From assembly GCF_011397635.1 (NCBI RefSeq), contig NC_064753.1, positions 25,444,322 through 25,508,321 on the forward strand: a stretch of 64,000 nt of DNA, in the 5' to 3' direction. Position 1 is the stretch's first letter, and the number at the start of each line of letters is the position of its first letter. This stretch comes from Epinephelus fuscoguttatus (taxonomy: Eukaryota > Chordata > Actinopteri > Perciformes > Serranidae). Below are positions 1 through 16,000 of this stretch, one piece after another. The notes beneath the pieces are model-generated. The model ran no database searches, was not told where the DNA came from, and worked only from the letters and a program-made list of their open reading frames with translations. Position numbers and translations under genes: made by a program.

Positions 1-317
1 ACAGGGAGGCTGAATGGAACAGAGCCATTGTTGAGAAAATTAGTATCACCCCTTCTTTTGCTGCTATGACATGTTAAAAATGCCATGAAAAAGGTCTATA
101 AACACTAGTTGCCCTGATTTTTGTTCTTTAGTATTAATCCCCAATGCCCTGCATCTCTACAATAAAGGTGGTGAACGCAAAGTCTGTATGACCCACAGAG
201 CCACAATAGCAACATATATGTGAAATATTGCAGGCCAAAGTAAACCAGAATGTTCCCTTAAGCCCCACCACTAAAACGTCACTGTGTTGAGCTGTTGAGC
301 AACACAGAGCTGATCAC

Positions 318-2974
318 CTTTGGGTTGTACTCTGCATTCCTGGCTCTCAGAGCGATAGTCTTCAAGTCCAATTTACAGCCCAGATTTACAGTAGATACGA
401 TGTTTCTGAAAGTAGGAAAAATAAGTATAAAATAAAATTATATTTACAGAAAGTAAGTACAGAGAAAAGAACTGAGTAAGAGGCATAAGGGAAAACAAGC
501 TGAAGTGTGAAGAAATAATGGCAGAAGTAGCTAATTTTGGTTATCAAAAACATTAGTAACTAAGGGGAAATGACACGGGACACCCTGAGGTAGTCTGTGA
601 AATGTTTGCTGTAGTTATGTTTAAAGTCTAGATACATTTTAACTGACCTTGAGCACAATTTCAGTACCTACTAGGGTTGGGTCGGTTCTCGGTAATACCA
701 ATTCGGTCCGGTCCGGGTTTTATTTTTTGAGACCGACCGGACCGCATACTCGGGCAGAACGTACGCGGAGCGGACGCCGCGGAGGTCCGCCCGGTAAAAG
801 TGGACGTCCGCAAACCCTGTGCCCGCAAAGCACGACTGCGCGGACTTCGCTCTGCGCACCAGTGTCACACAAAAGACTGTTCGGCATGTATTTTTCACAT
901 CGCGGGATTTTTCACGGACATTTTCACACGTAGTCCGCTCCGCTTATAGTAAGCCCGAGTCTGTGAGCACCTGTGTCTGCCTCTTCACCAAGCGCACAGC
1001 AAGCAGGAGAGAGAGGGGGTGGGGCGGGGACTGAGCTAGGAGGTGCGAGTGCGCATGCGCCTCTATTGTAGCCTGTAGTTTGTTTAATAGTGACGGGGAA
1101 TTGATAATGGCGGACAATTTAGTCTCGACGAAATCAAGGAATGCGCCACTATGGCAACACTTTGGCTTTGAGCCAGATGAAGGACGCAACCCTTGTTTGT
1201 ACTGATTGAGTAAGCTGCAAAATTTATTTGTAAGGAATAAAAGAAACAACTTGTTACTGTCACTCTGTTGTTCTAAGGTCGTTTTTTATTTTAAATGAGT
1301 CAATTGCTCCCCCAAGTGGCGAAAATTCGGTATTACCGACTTGATGCGGTTTTTTTTTTTTTTTTTACAAAAACCGGACCGTTTTTTTTTTCCCCTCATA
1401 CCGACCCAACCCTAGTACCTACATGCGCTTCCCTCTAGGGATGTTCAAACTAAACTTGATCAGTTACCACTGACTAAGGTAACATAGCATAAAGGGGAAA
1501 GTGTGAGTATTAGCTGAACAGTTTCCAAGTGTGACTGACACAAGTGGCATAAACCAATACTTTGAGCATTCTTTCCATTGGATATGAAACATACTGTAGC
1601 TGTGGTACTATTCCAGAGCTCTCTGAAGCTGGCGTGGCCGGTGTGATAGGGGTCATGGGGGTCAGCGGGGTGTTGTAGAGCGGGGTGTTCCCTGGCAGCG
1701 CTGTGGTGGTCGTGCCCGCAACAGTCTGGGAATGGTAGAGCTGAGGGGTCTGTCCTGACGTTCCAGGGAGGCCTAGAGAACAAAGAACATATTTTTCCTT
1801 TATTTAATTTAATTTGATAAACTTTATTAATCCCCAAGGGGATTTATATAATATGAGCCGATCATATACTTTCTCTATGGTACAGACATGGACGATCACT
1901 TTATTTTCTACAACTCCAGGGATATGAGATTATAATCTCACCCTGCAAGGCTGGGAAAGGATGAAGAGGAATATGACAGTAGTGAGTGTTATACCTGCGT
2001 TTGCCTGCTGTGCCTGTTGCTGCTGTTGTTGCCTTTGCTGTTCCTCCAGTATAGACAAACTGTTCGTGTTCTGGACAGGCTGGGGTGTCAGACCTGAGCC
2101 ATATGGCATCATAGGACTGAAGATTGGCATGCCTGGAGTCATGGCACCCTATAAAAGGACACATCAAAAAAAAAAAGAAGTTGGGACTGAGCAGAAAGGC
2201 CACACTTAGAGCAAATGATAATGCCAGAAAACAAATTATTACTGTCACAAAGTTTTTTTTACTTTGCCTCACTTCCTTATATAAATAAAATGAATGTCTA
2301 CTGTAAATACCAGTGGTATATGGGTTCAAAACAGTGGCTGAATAGCTACCTGTGAAAACAGTAGTAGCCTGGGCCTTGAATTAAGAGTGGACCTGTTTCA
2401 AATCATTGTAGCCACAAGTTTAAGTTGGTTTCCTATTTTCCAGTATTTCATGAAATGAAATGGCAATACTAGATAGTTGAAAGCTGTGAGCTTATTGCAA
2501 CTTGTAAACTTGAAAGATGTGGAGCCTTGTTTATTGCTTGCAGTGCCAAATTGTGGCTCACCTCAAAGATTTTAATCTTATTCCTGTATGCGACATTATG
2601 TGACACAGCTGCTGGGTCCCCAGTGACAAAGTTACTGTCACTTATTTCACTGGGTTTCGTGAGCGTCACACTTCCTCTTCTTTAGTGGCAGTAAATATTG
2701 TCACTAAGTATAAAATAAGCCATGATGCTGAAGGTGCAGGTTGGGAGCTCATGTGTAAAGCTGGTTCCTTGAAGCCCCCGCAAGATGCGGATGTGCTGGG
2801 CAGCCAGAGTAAGCTAAGAGCGTAAATCACACTGTGTTGAGGGTAAGCTGGGACATCACACTGGTTATAAAGCTAAGTTCACTTAAAAATCTCTTACCCA
2901 TGAATACATAAAACCAGTGTTACCTGAGGGGAGGCCAGCCCCTGGAAGGGTGGTATACTGTTGTTCTGGTCCAT
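318..2974 (-). CDS. tbp: TATA-box-binding protein, N-terminal half (partial)
   Basis: Codes for the core promoter-recognition subunit of TFIID, used by all three nuclear RNA polymerases. Four coding exons are visible on the minus strand: 2974-2924, 2148-1995, 1772-1595 and 405-318, all with GT-AG borders and matching phases. Together they give 157 residues. The order is a short MDQNNS start, a [20 protein letters not shown] segment, a short glutamine tract ([12 protein letters not shown], much shorter than in humans), a [20 protein letters not shown] linker, and the first strand of the DNA-binding saddle ([20 protein letters not shown]). The exon ends at NPK, just before RFAAVIM in vertebrate TBP. 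The rest of the saddle lies beyond the left edge. A 5' untranslated exon is expected between 2975 and about 3700 but its borders are not certain. Intron 3 (406-1594) carries a hAT element. Identity is unambiguous. Confidence 0.97.
672..1414 (+). mobile_element. Non-autonomous hAT DNA transposon with transposase N-terminus
   Basis: The 743-bp element is bounded by perfect 15-bp terminal inverted repeats (TAGGGTTGGGTCGGT) and flanked by an exact 8-bp direct duplication GTACCTAC at 664-671 and 1415-1422. An 8-bp duplication with a TAGGG terminus is the hAT superfamily signature. A second inverted pair, CGGTAATACC, lies just inside both ends. An ORF at 1107-1205 starts with ATG and reads 32 residues including [14 protein letters not shown], which resembles the N-terminal W-x-x-F part of BED zinc fingers in hAT transposases, then stops. 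The element therefore looks like an internally deleted copy keeping the 5' end of the transposase. It lies in tbp intron 3. The intact duplication suggests fairly recent insertion. Confidence 0.9.
1813..1850. repeat. Short fragment of a fish interspersed repeat
   Basis: The sequence around ACTTTATTAATCCCCAAGG resembles the tail motif of a common teleost repeat. A related motif occurs at 36347-36375. It lies in tbp intron 2. Only the tail is visible and the family is not determined. Confidence 0.4.
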
Positions 2975-5460
<2,486 letters not shown>

Positions 5461-5560
5461 GGACACTGCTTGTGTCTGTGTTTGTGTGTGAGAGAGTCTT
5501 TTGATTTTTTTCAAATTGTTATTGAGTAAACACTTGTTAACTTGCTGATTAACTTGGGTT

Positions 5561-5576
5561 AATAAAAAGAAATAAA
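5561..5576 (+). other. psmc3 poly(A) signals
   Basis: Two AATAAA hexamers (5561-5566 and 5571-5576) lie about 100 bp after the psmc3 stop codon, predicting a very short 3' untranslated region. No A-rich tail or target duplication of a recent retrocopy is visible after them. Confidence 0.75.
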
Positions 5577-8264
5577 ATGTCATTAAGTGTTGTTTTTCTT
5601 CCTGCTGAGCATTGATAGGACAGTCTGAGTTTTCACTCTGGGCTGGAGCCCAGTGCTTGTTCAGTACTACATAGGTTCCTACTTGAAAGCTTATATTTTG
5701 TGGGGGGTTTTTTTAGAAAAATATAAAGCTTTAAAAAAAATGTCAGAATATTAACCAATATTAGACACATCACAAAATTGGTTGGATAAATGTTGATGTT
5801 TCCTTGTCACTCCTGAGCAGAGGCACTGTGAGGTTACTGCAGGCAAGATGGAGAGAAGCAACAAAACTGTCTACAACACAATGCACAAAACCAACACGTT
5901 ATTAACAGTCAATAACCGTTTAAATTTAAACACAAAGGGCCTTTTCTTGGCAGACATTTTGATGCAACAGGAAAATTACAGGCCCTGCTTTAGACACTAG
6001 CCATGTCCCAAATCTGTACTATATACTAATCAACACAGTATACTGTTTAAGCAGTAATTACACTAATATCAACCTACTTAATCCTTTAATATCAACAGAA
6101 AATGACGTGTGATGTTGGATGTCAATCAAACTGCAACTTTGAGGCTTCAACTTTGTTTTTTTCCTAAGATAAACCTGTTTTGTTTCCATGATGTTCTTAC
6201 TTCAAATTTATTAATCATCCTTTATACAGGGCATTATGGGAAAATAGTACTAATTAACAGCACACAGAATTTTCTGTATTTTGTATGCACTCTCTCTGCT
6301 TTGAATTTATTTTGTTTCTGTTCTAGTATGAATACATTATATATTAAAAACCTGATTAGGAACCAAGTGTGGTATTGAATTGGGCCTTTTTTTATTTCTT
6401 ATGTTTGACATGGTTTGAAAGGAAATGCACGAACAACTCATTTAGCTGATGACAGCTTATCTTCACCAAGTATCCCAGTGAGCCCACTTACGCAATATGA
6501 CAACCCTAGAACTGGGACATCTTTGTGGAATGCAGCCATCATCAATGTCATTAACTTAAACTGTGTTTTTTTTTCCTGCTATGACAAGTCAAAATGTCTG
6601 CAGTGAGAGAGGCCTGTAGTCTACAGAAGTAACCTGTGTGGTAGTCAAGAGTATAATGATGCATCTACAGTCGTTTATTTCACCCACAACGATATGTTTC
6701 TTAGTGAGATAAACTGCTGTGGTATGCAGTAATAATTAAAGATAGCTGAACCTCTGGGGATATACATGAATGAATGGATGGATGGATGCAGAGCAGGGGT
6801 CCCCAATACCAGTTGAGGGGCCTTCTGTGTGTACACAGGTGGACGAGAGAACAAATTGATAAGACTCCTTCTTCCCCAGGACTACAACAGTGTGTAAAAG
6901 TGTTTTTGAAATTGAGAAAAAAAACTGTCAAACCAAATAATAACAAACATAGTACTGAGAAAAAAGAATGATGAATGTCAGAATGTTGTTATAAACCTCT
7001 ATTACCTCTGATCTGGTTAAAAACATACTTACAACACTACAAAAGAAAGAAGACATTATTTGAGGTTTTCCCGTCCATAATATCCAAATTAAAGATGTGT
7101 GAAACAAACTGTACTTCATGAAGTGGAGGTTTGTTTTTTTGGGCGAATGTACAGGGTGTCTACAGGTAACATATACTCACATTTAATGTTTTTTTCAAAA
7201 TGATTTTTAACCAAATTTCAGAATGCAATGGTATCTGTGGTCCGTGCAGAGGCAGGTTTTTGTTGGAACATATTAGTGAGTAAAGTTAATCAACATTTTG
7301 CCAACAGTTAAGCACAAGTATAAAGTATTAGACTGAGTAGGTTTAAAGATTTGTTTCACATAAAGGAGATCAACTTATTGATAAAAAGAAATTAAAAGAT
7401 GGACAAATGAAGGTGAGGTGAGGTTGACGTGGTTCAGGCATCTGATCAGGATGCCTCCTGGACGCCTTCCATTAGGTGTGTTCTGGACAAGTCCCACTGG
7501 TAGACCGAGAACACACTGGAGGGATTACATATCTCGTGTGGCCTAGAACGCCCCAGGGTCCCCCAGAAGGAGCTGGGAAGTATTGCTGGGGAGAGGGACA
7601 TCTAGAAACTTTGCTCAATTTGCTGCCCCTGCGACCCGGCTTTGGATAAGCAGTTGAAAATGTAGTACTTTCATTTCCCATTTGAACAACTCTTTGTTTT
7701 TGCATAAATTAACATAAAAAACTCTATTATTTTCTTATTTGGCACAAACTCTTCTCTTAATGAAGCTGGTGGCTGCTAAAATAGTCATAATCACCTGAGA
7801 CACTTGCAGTTTACAAAAATGTTAAATGTTTACACACTTGGACAAAACTTGTAAATGGTGTCGCTCGAAATCAGATCAGTGATGTGTGAACCAGTAATTG
7901 TATCAAGAACCTAGAAAAGCTAAACATGGCAGAGTTCAACTGAATGGGAAGTGGAGTCTATCAGTCACATTGTAATATACAAATGTCTACCATATGGATA
8001 CAATATGTTTAACCTACATTATTGTATATCAAGTCAGTGTCAGTTTTCAGCATGGTGATGGCGGGGTGCTCATGTTGTGTAAAGTCAGGAAACGCTGTCC
8101 TGAACAAAGATTATTGTCTTTAATATGGGAATAGTTACGCTTTAATATGCAAAACATATTTCAGGACAACACTGAGAGCAGCATAAGCCACCCAGAATGC
8201 AGTGTCTATGTGTGAAGGACATGCACATGAAGAACAAGACGACCCACTATTTCAATTCTTTACA
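5577..8264. other. Intergenic region between psmc3 and psmb1 3' ends
   Basis: AT-rich DNA with no recognisable exon. It contains a LINE 3' fragment (7436-7655) and, at about 6793, a GCAGGGGTCCCCAA stretch that resembles a hAT terminus without a visible partner end. The remaining short ORFs have no family resemblance. Confidence 0.6.
7436..7655 (+). mobile_element. 5'-truncated LINE, end of reverse-transcriptase ORF
   Basis: Plus-strand translation gives RMPPGRLPLGVFWTSPTG followed after a short gap by PRTHWRDYIS and, in a shifted frame, RRSWEVLLGRGTS. This is the C-terminal tail typical of teleost LINE ORF2 proteins (RMPPGRLPGEVFRACPTGRR and onwards). The same segment recurs inverted at 55916-56108. 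Frame shifts and substitutions show an old, inactive copy. Confidence 0.75.
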
Positions 8265-8270
8265 TTTATT
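8265..8270 (-). other. Candidate psmb1 poly(A) signal
   Basis: TTTATT on the plus strand (AATAAA on the minus) lies 383 bp past the psmb1 stop codon. It is the first clear hexamer in the sparse region before intergenic DNA. Confidence 0.5.
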
Positions 8271-8652
8271 AAGAATGTAAAAATAATAGCAGAGTATGTA
8301 TCCTTCCGAGACATAATGAAAAATCCAAACAGGGGAAGAGTGGAGACAGGCTGAATGAAGAGAGTTCCTTGCTTCTCAACAACAGGAGTGCTGATCTAGA
8401 ATCAGGTTACTAGACCACAAATATAAGGATGTAGTAGTAGCACAAACTGCAGGAGATAACCATGGTAAGCAGGAGAAAAGTGTCGACATCAAATGGAAAA
8501 TCTGCTCCCAAGATTGAACCTGACCTGTAAGGCCCCTAGAAACAACTTCTGGATCAACACTCCTGTTTTAAGAAACTTACTGTAAAGGGGCCAAAACCAA
8601 CAGGTGAATGTGGAAAGAACAGATCAAAGAGAAAAGCAGAACATTTCCCTCC

Positions 8653-10732
<2,080 letters not shown>

Positions 10733-11195
10733 TTTGCCCGGATCTCCAAACGTATGAGAGGACAGCATGTTTATTGTAAGGAAACAGTGGTCAAGAATCA
10801 AATTCAATCCTGTAAAGTCGCTGTCTCACTGCAATATGGCAGCCTCTTCTTTTACTGTCAACATACCCGTGTGTTCAGATGGAATCTGGGCGAGAGCGCC
10901 CCCTCAGGCTGTTTGATGTAGTGCAGGAGCCATTTTAGGGACAGAGACCAGTTTTCTGAAGATTTTTACCCAGATGAGAAAAGTTTTTCCTTCACATTTC
11001 ACCATTTAGAGATATGCAATTCTTTTTTGTTTAAGATATATCAAAAGCAGATGCCATATATAGCATAACCCAGATGTGCAGTTTGCTGGACTGGAAGATA
11101 TTTAACCAAAAGATCCATAGTATGTGATGACAATGTGTCTTTAATATGAATTCAGTTATCTGCACAATAACTGAATGCATCAAAACTTAATAACT
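10733..11195. other. psmb1 upstream region
   Basis: Holds the psmb1 promoter and part of the phf10 downstream flank. No TATA box or other strong motif was recognised. Confidence 0.4.
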
Positions 11196-11199
11196 TTAA

Positions 11200-11544
11200 A
11201 GGTCCAGTTTGTAGGATTTAATGGCATCTAGCGGGAAGGTTGCAAATCTGAAGCTTCTCCCATGTGTCAAGTGTGAAAAGGAACAACTGCAGTAGCCGAC
11301 TCTAAAGCGCGAAAACACAAATGGAGCCATCTTGAGCCCCTTTTCGTTTGCTTTTTTGTGCTGGGCTGCTGTAGATCAACATAGTGGACTCCAGGTGAGG
11401 GGCCTCGCTCAGTGTGTAGATATAACAGCTCATTGTACAGTAACAAAAACGTAATTCTTATTTTCAGGTGATTATAAATGAAAACATGGTTACATATATA
11501 CCAATTTTGCCAATAGATGCCCTTAAATCTTACACCCTGGACCT
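11200..11544. mobile_element. TTAA-flanked MITE (piggyBac-like)
   Basis: The 345-bp element has imperfect terminal inverted repeats of about 32 bp, AGGTCCAG..TGTA.GATTTAA followed by GGCATCTA, at both ends. It is flanked by TTAA at 11196-11199 and 11545-11548. TTAA duplication is the piggyBac signature, and there is no coding capacity. A truncated relative lies at 28041-28080. Confidence 0.75.
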
Positions 11545-11548
11545 TTAA

Positions 11549-13085
11549 AATCACCAATGAGTGGCAAAAAAATTAGTAATTCTAATTATACAGTTTCCTG
11601 CATATTGTTTACTCATACATCCAAAGGCTATACAGACTTAAACGCAGCTGGTCGTCTTGTTGCAGTGATGGGCTGTCTATATGAGACAGTTTTAAAGCTT
11701 TGTCCAATAAATAAAATGTAAGAATAAAAATAACTTTTAAATGTATATTTTCAAGTAGACATTTACCTTTCAGCGCACTACAGATTGTTTTGCGATCATA
11801 TATTTTGGTATCAAGTGGGATTCAATTAAACAGTGGTACAACACCATAGGTAAGGCACAAATATGACTTTTTTAAGTAGCTTTTATTGAAAAAACACTTC
11901 ATAATTCAGTGACAATGACATTATTAGCAACAAGTGTTTCATAAACAAGCTGCTCTTTGAGGGACAATACAAAACAGACAAAATAAATTCAACAAAATAA
12001 AAAAAAAATCTTTCAAGCCACCTGCAAAAGTATCAGCTGACTATCATCGCTGACGGATGTTTAATTGCAATGTCATTACAATGAGTGGTTATGTTTTCGT
12101 ACAGTAATAGTGGAGGGTTGAAAACAAAATCAATGCATGTAAAATAAAGAGACACATTTTGTCTCCATAATCAAGACTCACACATCTCACAAATAGGAGC
12201 TGCAGCCGTGAGGTCTACCACAGCCAGTGTCTATTACATGTCATTACACAGAATCACAAGCACCATGTCATTATTTAAGACAAAACTTTGTTTAAATAAG
12301 ATTGCTCTTTACTGGCCTGCCTTATTAAATACATTTTAATTAAGAATACAAAAGAAAAAAATATAAAACCATACAAAATATGTTTGGAAAAGTAACTGCA
12401 TTACATCAGTGACCTCTTGATTGTTTCAGTAGCACCAGATCAAAAGCACCATTTGTTCAACTGAAACATTTTTCCCACTGCAGAATTGTAAGACAAGATT
12501 TATCTGTATAAAGAAGTAGGAACTCACTGATACTATTAGTGGTTAACAGATCACAGGATTTAGTGCAGCACATTTAGATGGATTTGATCTGTAGTTTGGC
12601 TGTTAACATTATTAATGTACGATGTCTCAGGTTAAGTCACTCTCTACCATTACAGAACAGAGTTGCTATGATAAAGGTAATGCCTAGTCTGGATTATTTA
12701 TTTATTGATTTATTATGAGCATGTACATCTGAGGTATAATCACATACATTATTTAGAATATATTTGGAGATGGAAATAAGTTTTTTGATTCAAATTTAAG
12801 ACCTGCATTACTGATGTCACCACAGCTTTCTCAGAAAAGACAAGTATGTCTGTTGTCTAGTGTTAGCCTGTGTTTACAGACCTGTCACTCGATACAGACC
12901 GACAGCAAGTTAAGATCTTGTGTGTGGATTGTTGGTATTTGGTGAGAGGGCTTCACTTTTTTAATTTTGGATCACAGTGATCTGATGTTTTAAAAAATGC
13001 AGAGCTTCTTCAAGTGATTGACCATTGACATAATGTGCATTTGAGTAGAATTTGGTCGAAGTATGATGGTTAGTGATGCTGTTGA
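11549..13085 (-). other. Probable phf10 3' untranslated region
   Basis: AT-rich DNA directly downstream of the phf10 stop codon. Minus-strand AATAAA hexamers occur near 12690-12715 and at 11882-11887, so the transcript may end at either. No other exon or repeat was recognised. Confidence 0.5.
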
Positions 13086-16000
13086 TCATTTTTTAGCTGA
13101 CTTGGACTTCTTCGGTGTTGTGGCTCCTCCCTTCTTCTTGGGTGTGGTGAAATCCTTATCACAAACCTCACATACCCAAAGACCTGTAGAAACAGAATGA
13201 ATTTATTAGTATGAAAGATACAAACAAAGTGCGTTTTTTTTTTTTTAAAAAAGCAGACAAACTAGATGAATGACTGTGATAGAAATTGTGTGTACAAAAC
13301 TGCTTTTCTCTCTCATCAGGTTTGTTGTCCAGTCACTGTGTGAAATGCAAATCAAGACTGTAGTTCAAGTCAAGTAAACGGTTTTGTTTCTGTTATCGGC
13401 TATCTGTTATCACATATCATGAGAACTGGGGAGTAACAGAGAACAAGTAACGGCATTATGTATTTAAAATACAAAATATGAGAAACTGTGTTCAGTTAGA
13501 GTTACAGTTTAAATTGGTGGTACTCTGAATACTCTCTGAATACTCTTTAAAATAGAAATACTCTCTTTAAAAAGAGATTACTTAAGGGATTACTTTGTTT
13601 TGTTATCAACACTAACACCGTGTGTAACTGAATATGATGCAAGCGAGCATCAGTTTGATTGCATTGTTTCCCCATTGTAATGTTCCAACTGTCCACAAGC
13701 AACGCAGCACTGCAACTTTGAGCATCATAACATAACATAAGCGCGTCCTACCGCCTCTAAGCAGGTAGCAGGTAGCAGTGGCATCTTGCCAACCCCTGAT
13801 GACCCCTCTTCTCTCCCTTAAACAAGTATGTGTGTTGCAAGACTCAACTCACGTCTTTGTGTGCAAAAAACCTGAGAGAAAGGTGTTTTTAAAAGTCTCT
13901 GTGTTCAGCCTTCAGTACTTCTGTAGCGTCTCACTGGACCTCTGTGGTTTGGAGTTTAGTTTCTCTTCTGTGTCTTGTTTTTACTTTACATATCTGCCTT
14001 ATTTTATCATTTAATGTTCGCTTTCAGCCGTATAAGAGTCTGTTAACTTAGTGCTGATGATAAACAAACATTTCCTTGTGTTGTTGCTTCACAATTAAAG
14101 CTTTTACATGACAAAATAACAATGAACTTTTACTGTGAAGAATCTTTAAGAAATTAAATGTGTTTTATTGCTGTATTAGTGGAATTTTGTAAGCCGCTTT
14201 TCCACAATAAAAACAAGTCTACTGATACATCAGGGAAGAACGACACAAATATGATTTTGAAGAATTCCAAAAGTAATCCCAAGTATTTAGAATAGGCTAC
14301 TTAGTTTGAGTAATCTAATGGAATACGTTACACATTACATTGTACTGCATGTATTCAGTAATCTGTAATGGAATACATTTTAAAAGTAACCCTCCAAACA
14401 TATATTATCACATACTGTATGCTTGTGTTTGTGTGCGTGCCCATTCACTGACCAGTAGGTATGGAGTCCATGCCCACGCAGAACGTGTGGTATCCTCGGT
14501 CACATTTGTCGCAGAACATCATCTCGTCCTCATGGTGGGGCTGCTGACACACGGTGCACGTCTTGCACTCCATACACTGCCAGCGGTATGTCTGGATCAC
14601 ACTCACCAGCTCCTTGCTCATGTCCAAGCAAGACGGGTGGCCTAAAGTGTACGCACACGGAGATGCACACAGAGCACATGCACACAGAGCCACACACACA
14701 CGGACATAAATACACAACGCATGGACATAGACACAGAAAAGGAAGCAAGTCAGACAAAAACACAAAGACAAATACAGACATAATGTGAACAGGCCAAGAA
14801 TACACCGTCCTGATACTTCAGAGGACTTCAACACATGTAAGACTTCACCTTTAAAACAGAAGAGAAGACATCTAGCATCTACTCACATCTATCCAACATA
14901 AGCTTCAAAGTATTGCTGGGGAAATACATTTATAGCTACCCATCGACTTTTATCAGGACTATCTAAAAACAAAGCCATGCAAAGCCTTTTTCTTAATGTT
15001 ATAACTGCCTCATGAATATAAATAAACTCTTAATTTGCCAACAACCACTAAAGTCTTTGTAATCATCTGAAGTGAATTATAGACAATACTTTTAACCTAC
15101 ACAAGCTTTGCTGTCTAATGTAAATGTTTACAGCATATAAACAAGGCAGCATTAACGCTTGCCTGAAAGCATTAAACTTAATTCTACACAATGAAATGAA
15201 GTTGACTGGTGTTAAACAACTGAACATTTCCTTTCACTGATGGCAGAAATGATTCCTTAGGAAATGATTATCAATTCAGTCTCTTAATTTTATGTACCAC
15301 TGATGTTAAACAAAGGGAAAAATGTTTTAAAATTACAGCTTACGATAATGATGGAGAGCATAAAAAATGGGCTGATGTTGCATGTGTGTGTGAGTGTATG
15401 TATAGATATATATGTAAACAAGGAACGTTCCTTTCAAATTAACAGTGTGAACTTACCGCTGTTATCACATTGGGAGCAGTGAATGAGAGCCTCTGGCTTG
15501 CCCCTCTTGTTGGCCTCTTTACCCTTCTGGCAAATGCCACATATAGCATTGGGAATGACCTTAGGCTGCAAGGGCAGAATAATGCTATAAAAACCATGCG
15601 CATCCTGTGGTTATGGACAATAAAGTAGTTCAACAACTTTTTGATGCCTGGAGAAAAAACAAAAAGAGCACTTTATCTTGAATAACAAAGGTTTTTTCTA
15701 CCTTTGGGGGCACAATACATGAACTACAAGTTGAGTGGTTTATATACTTTCAGCTCAATTTGCATCACGTGGCATCTAAACTGCCGTCCAACTAAGTTTG
15801 ATAGATTTAAATGTTACAAACCCAGTTCTTTGTATTTCTTTTGTTAAGTTTTTGTTGCAGGAGCATCCCCAGGTTACTGGGCAGGACACCAAATATATAT
15901 CAGGATGCAAACACAAAAGAGGCAGATGTTGTCTATCATATCCTCATGCATGTGTGCTGCATCCGTCATCTATGGCAGATTAATGTAGTCAAGTGGTCAA

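Noticed and set aside
6793-6830. hAT-like terminus GCAGGGGTCCCCAA
   Set aside because: Only one short end is seen, without a partner or target duplication; too weak to list as an element.
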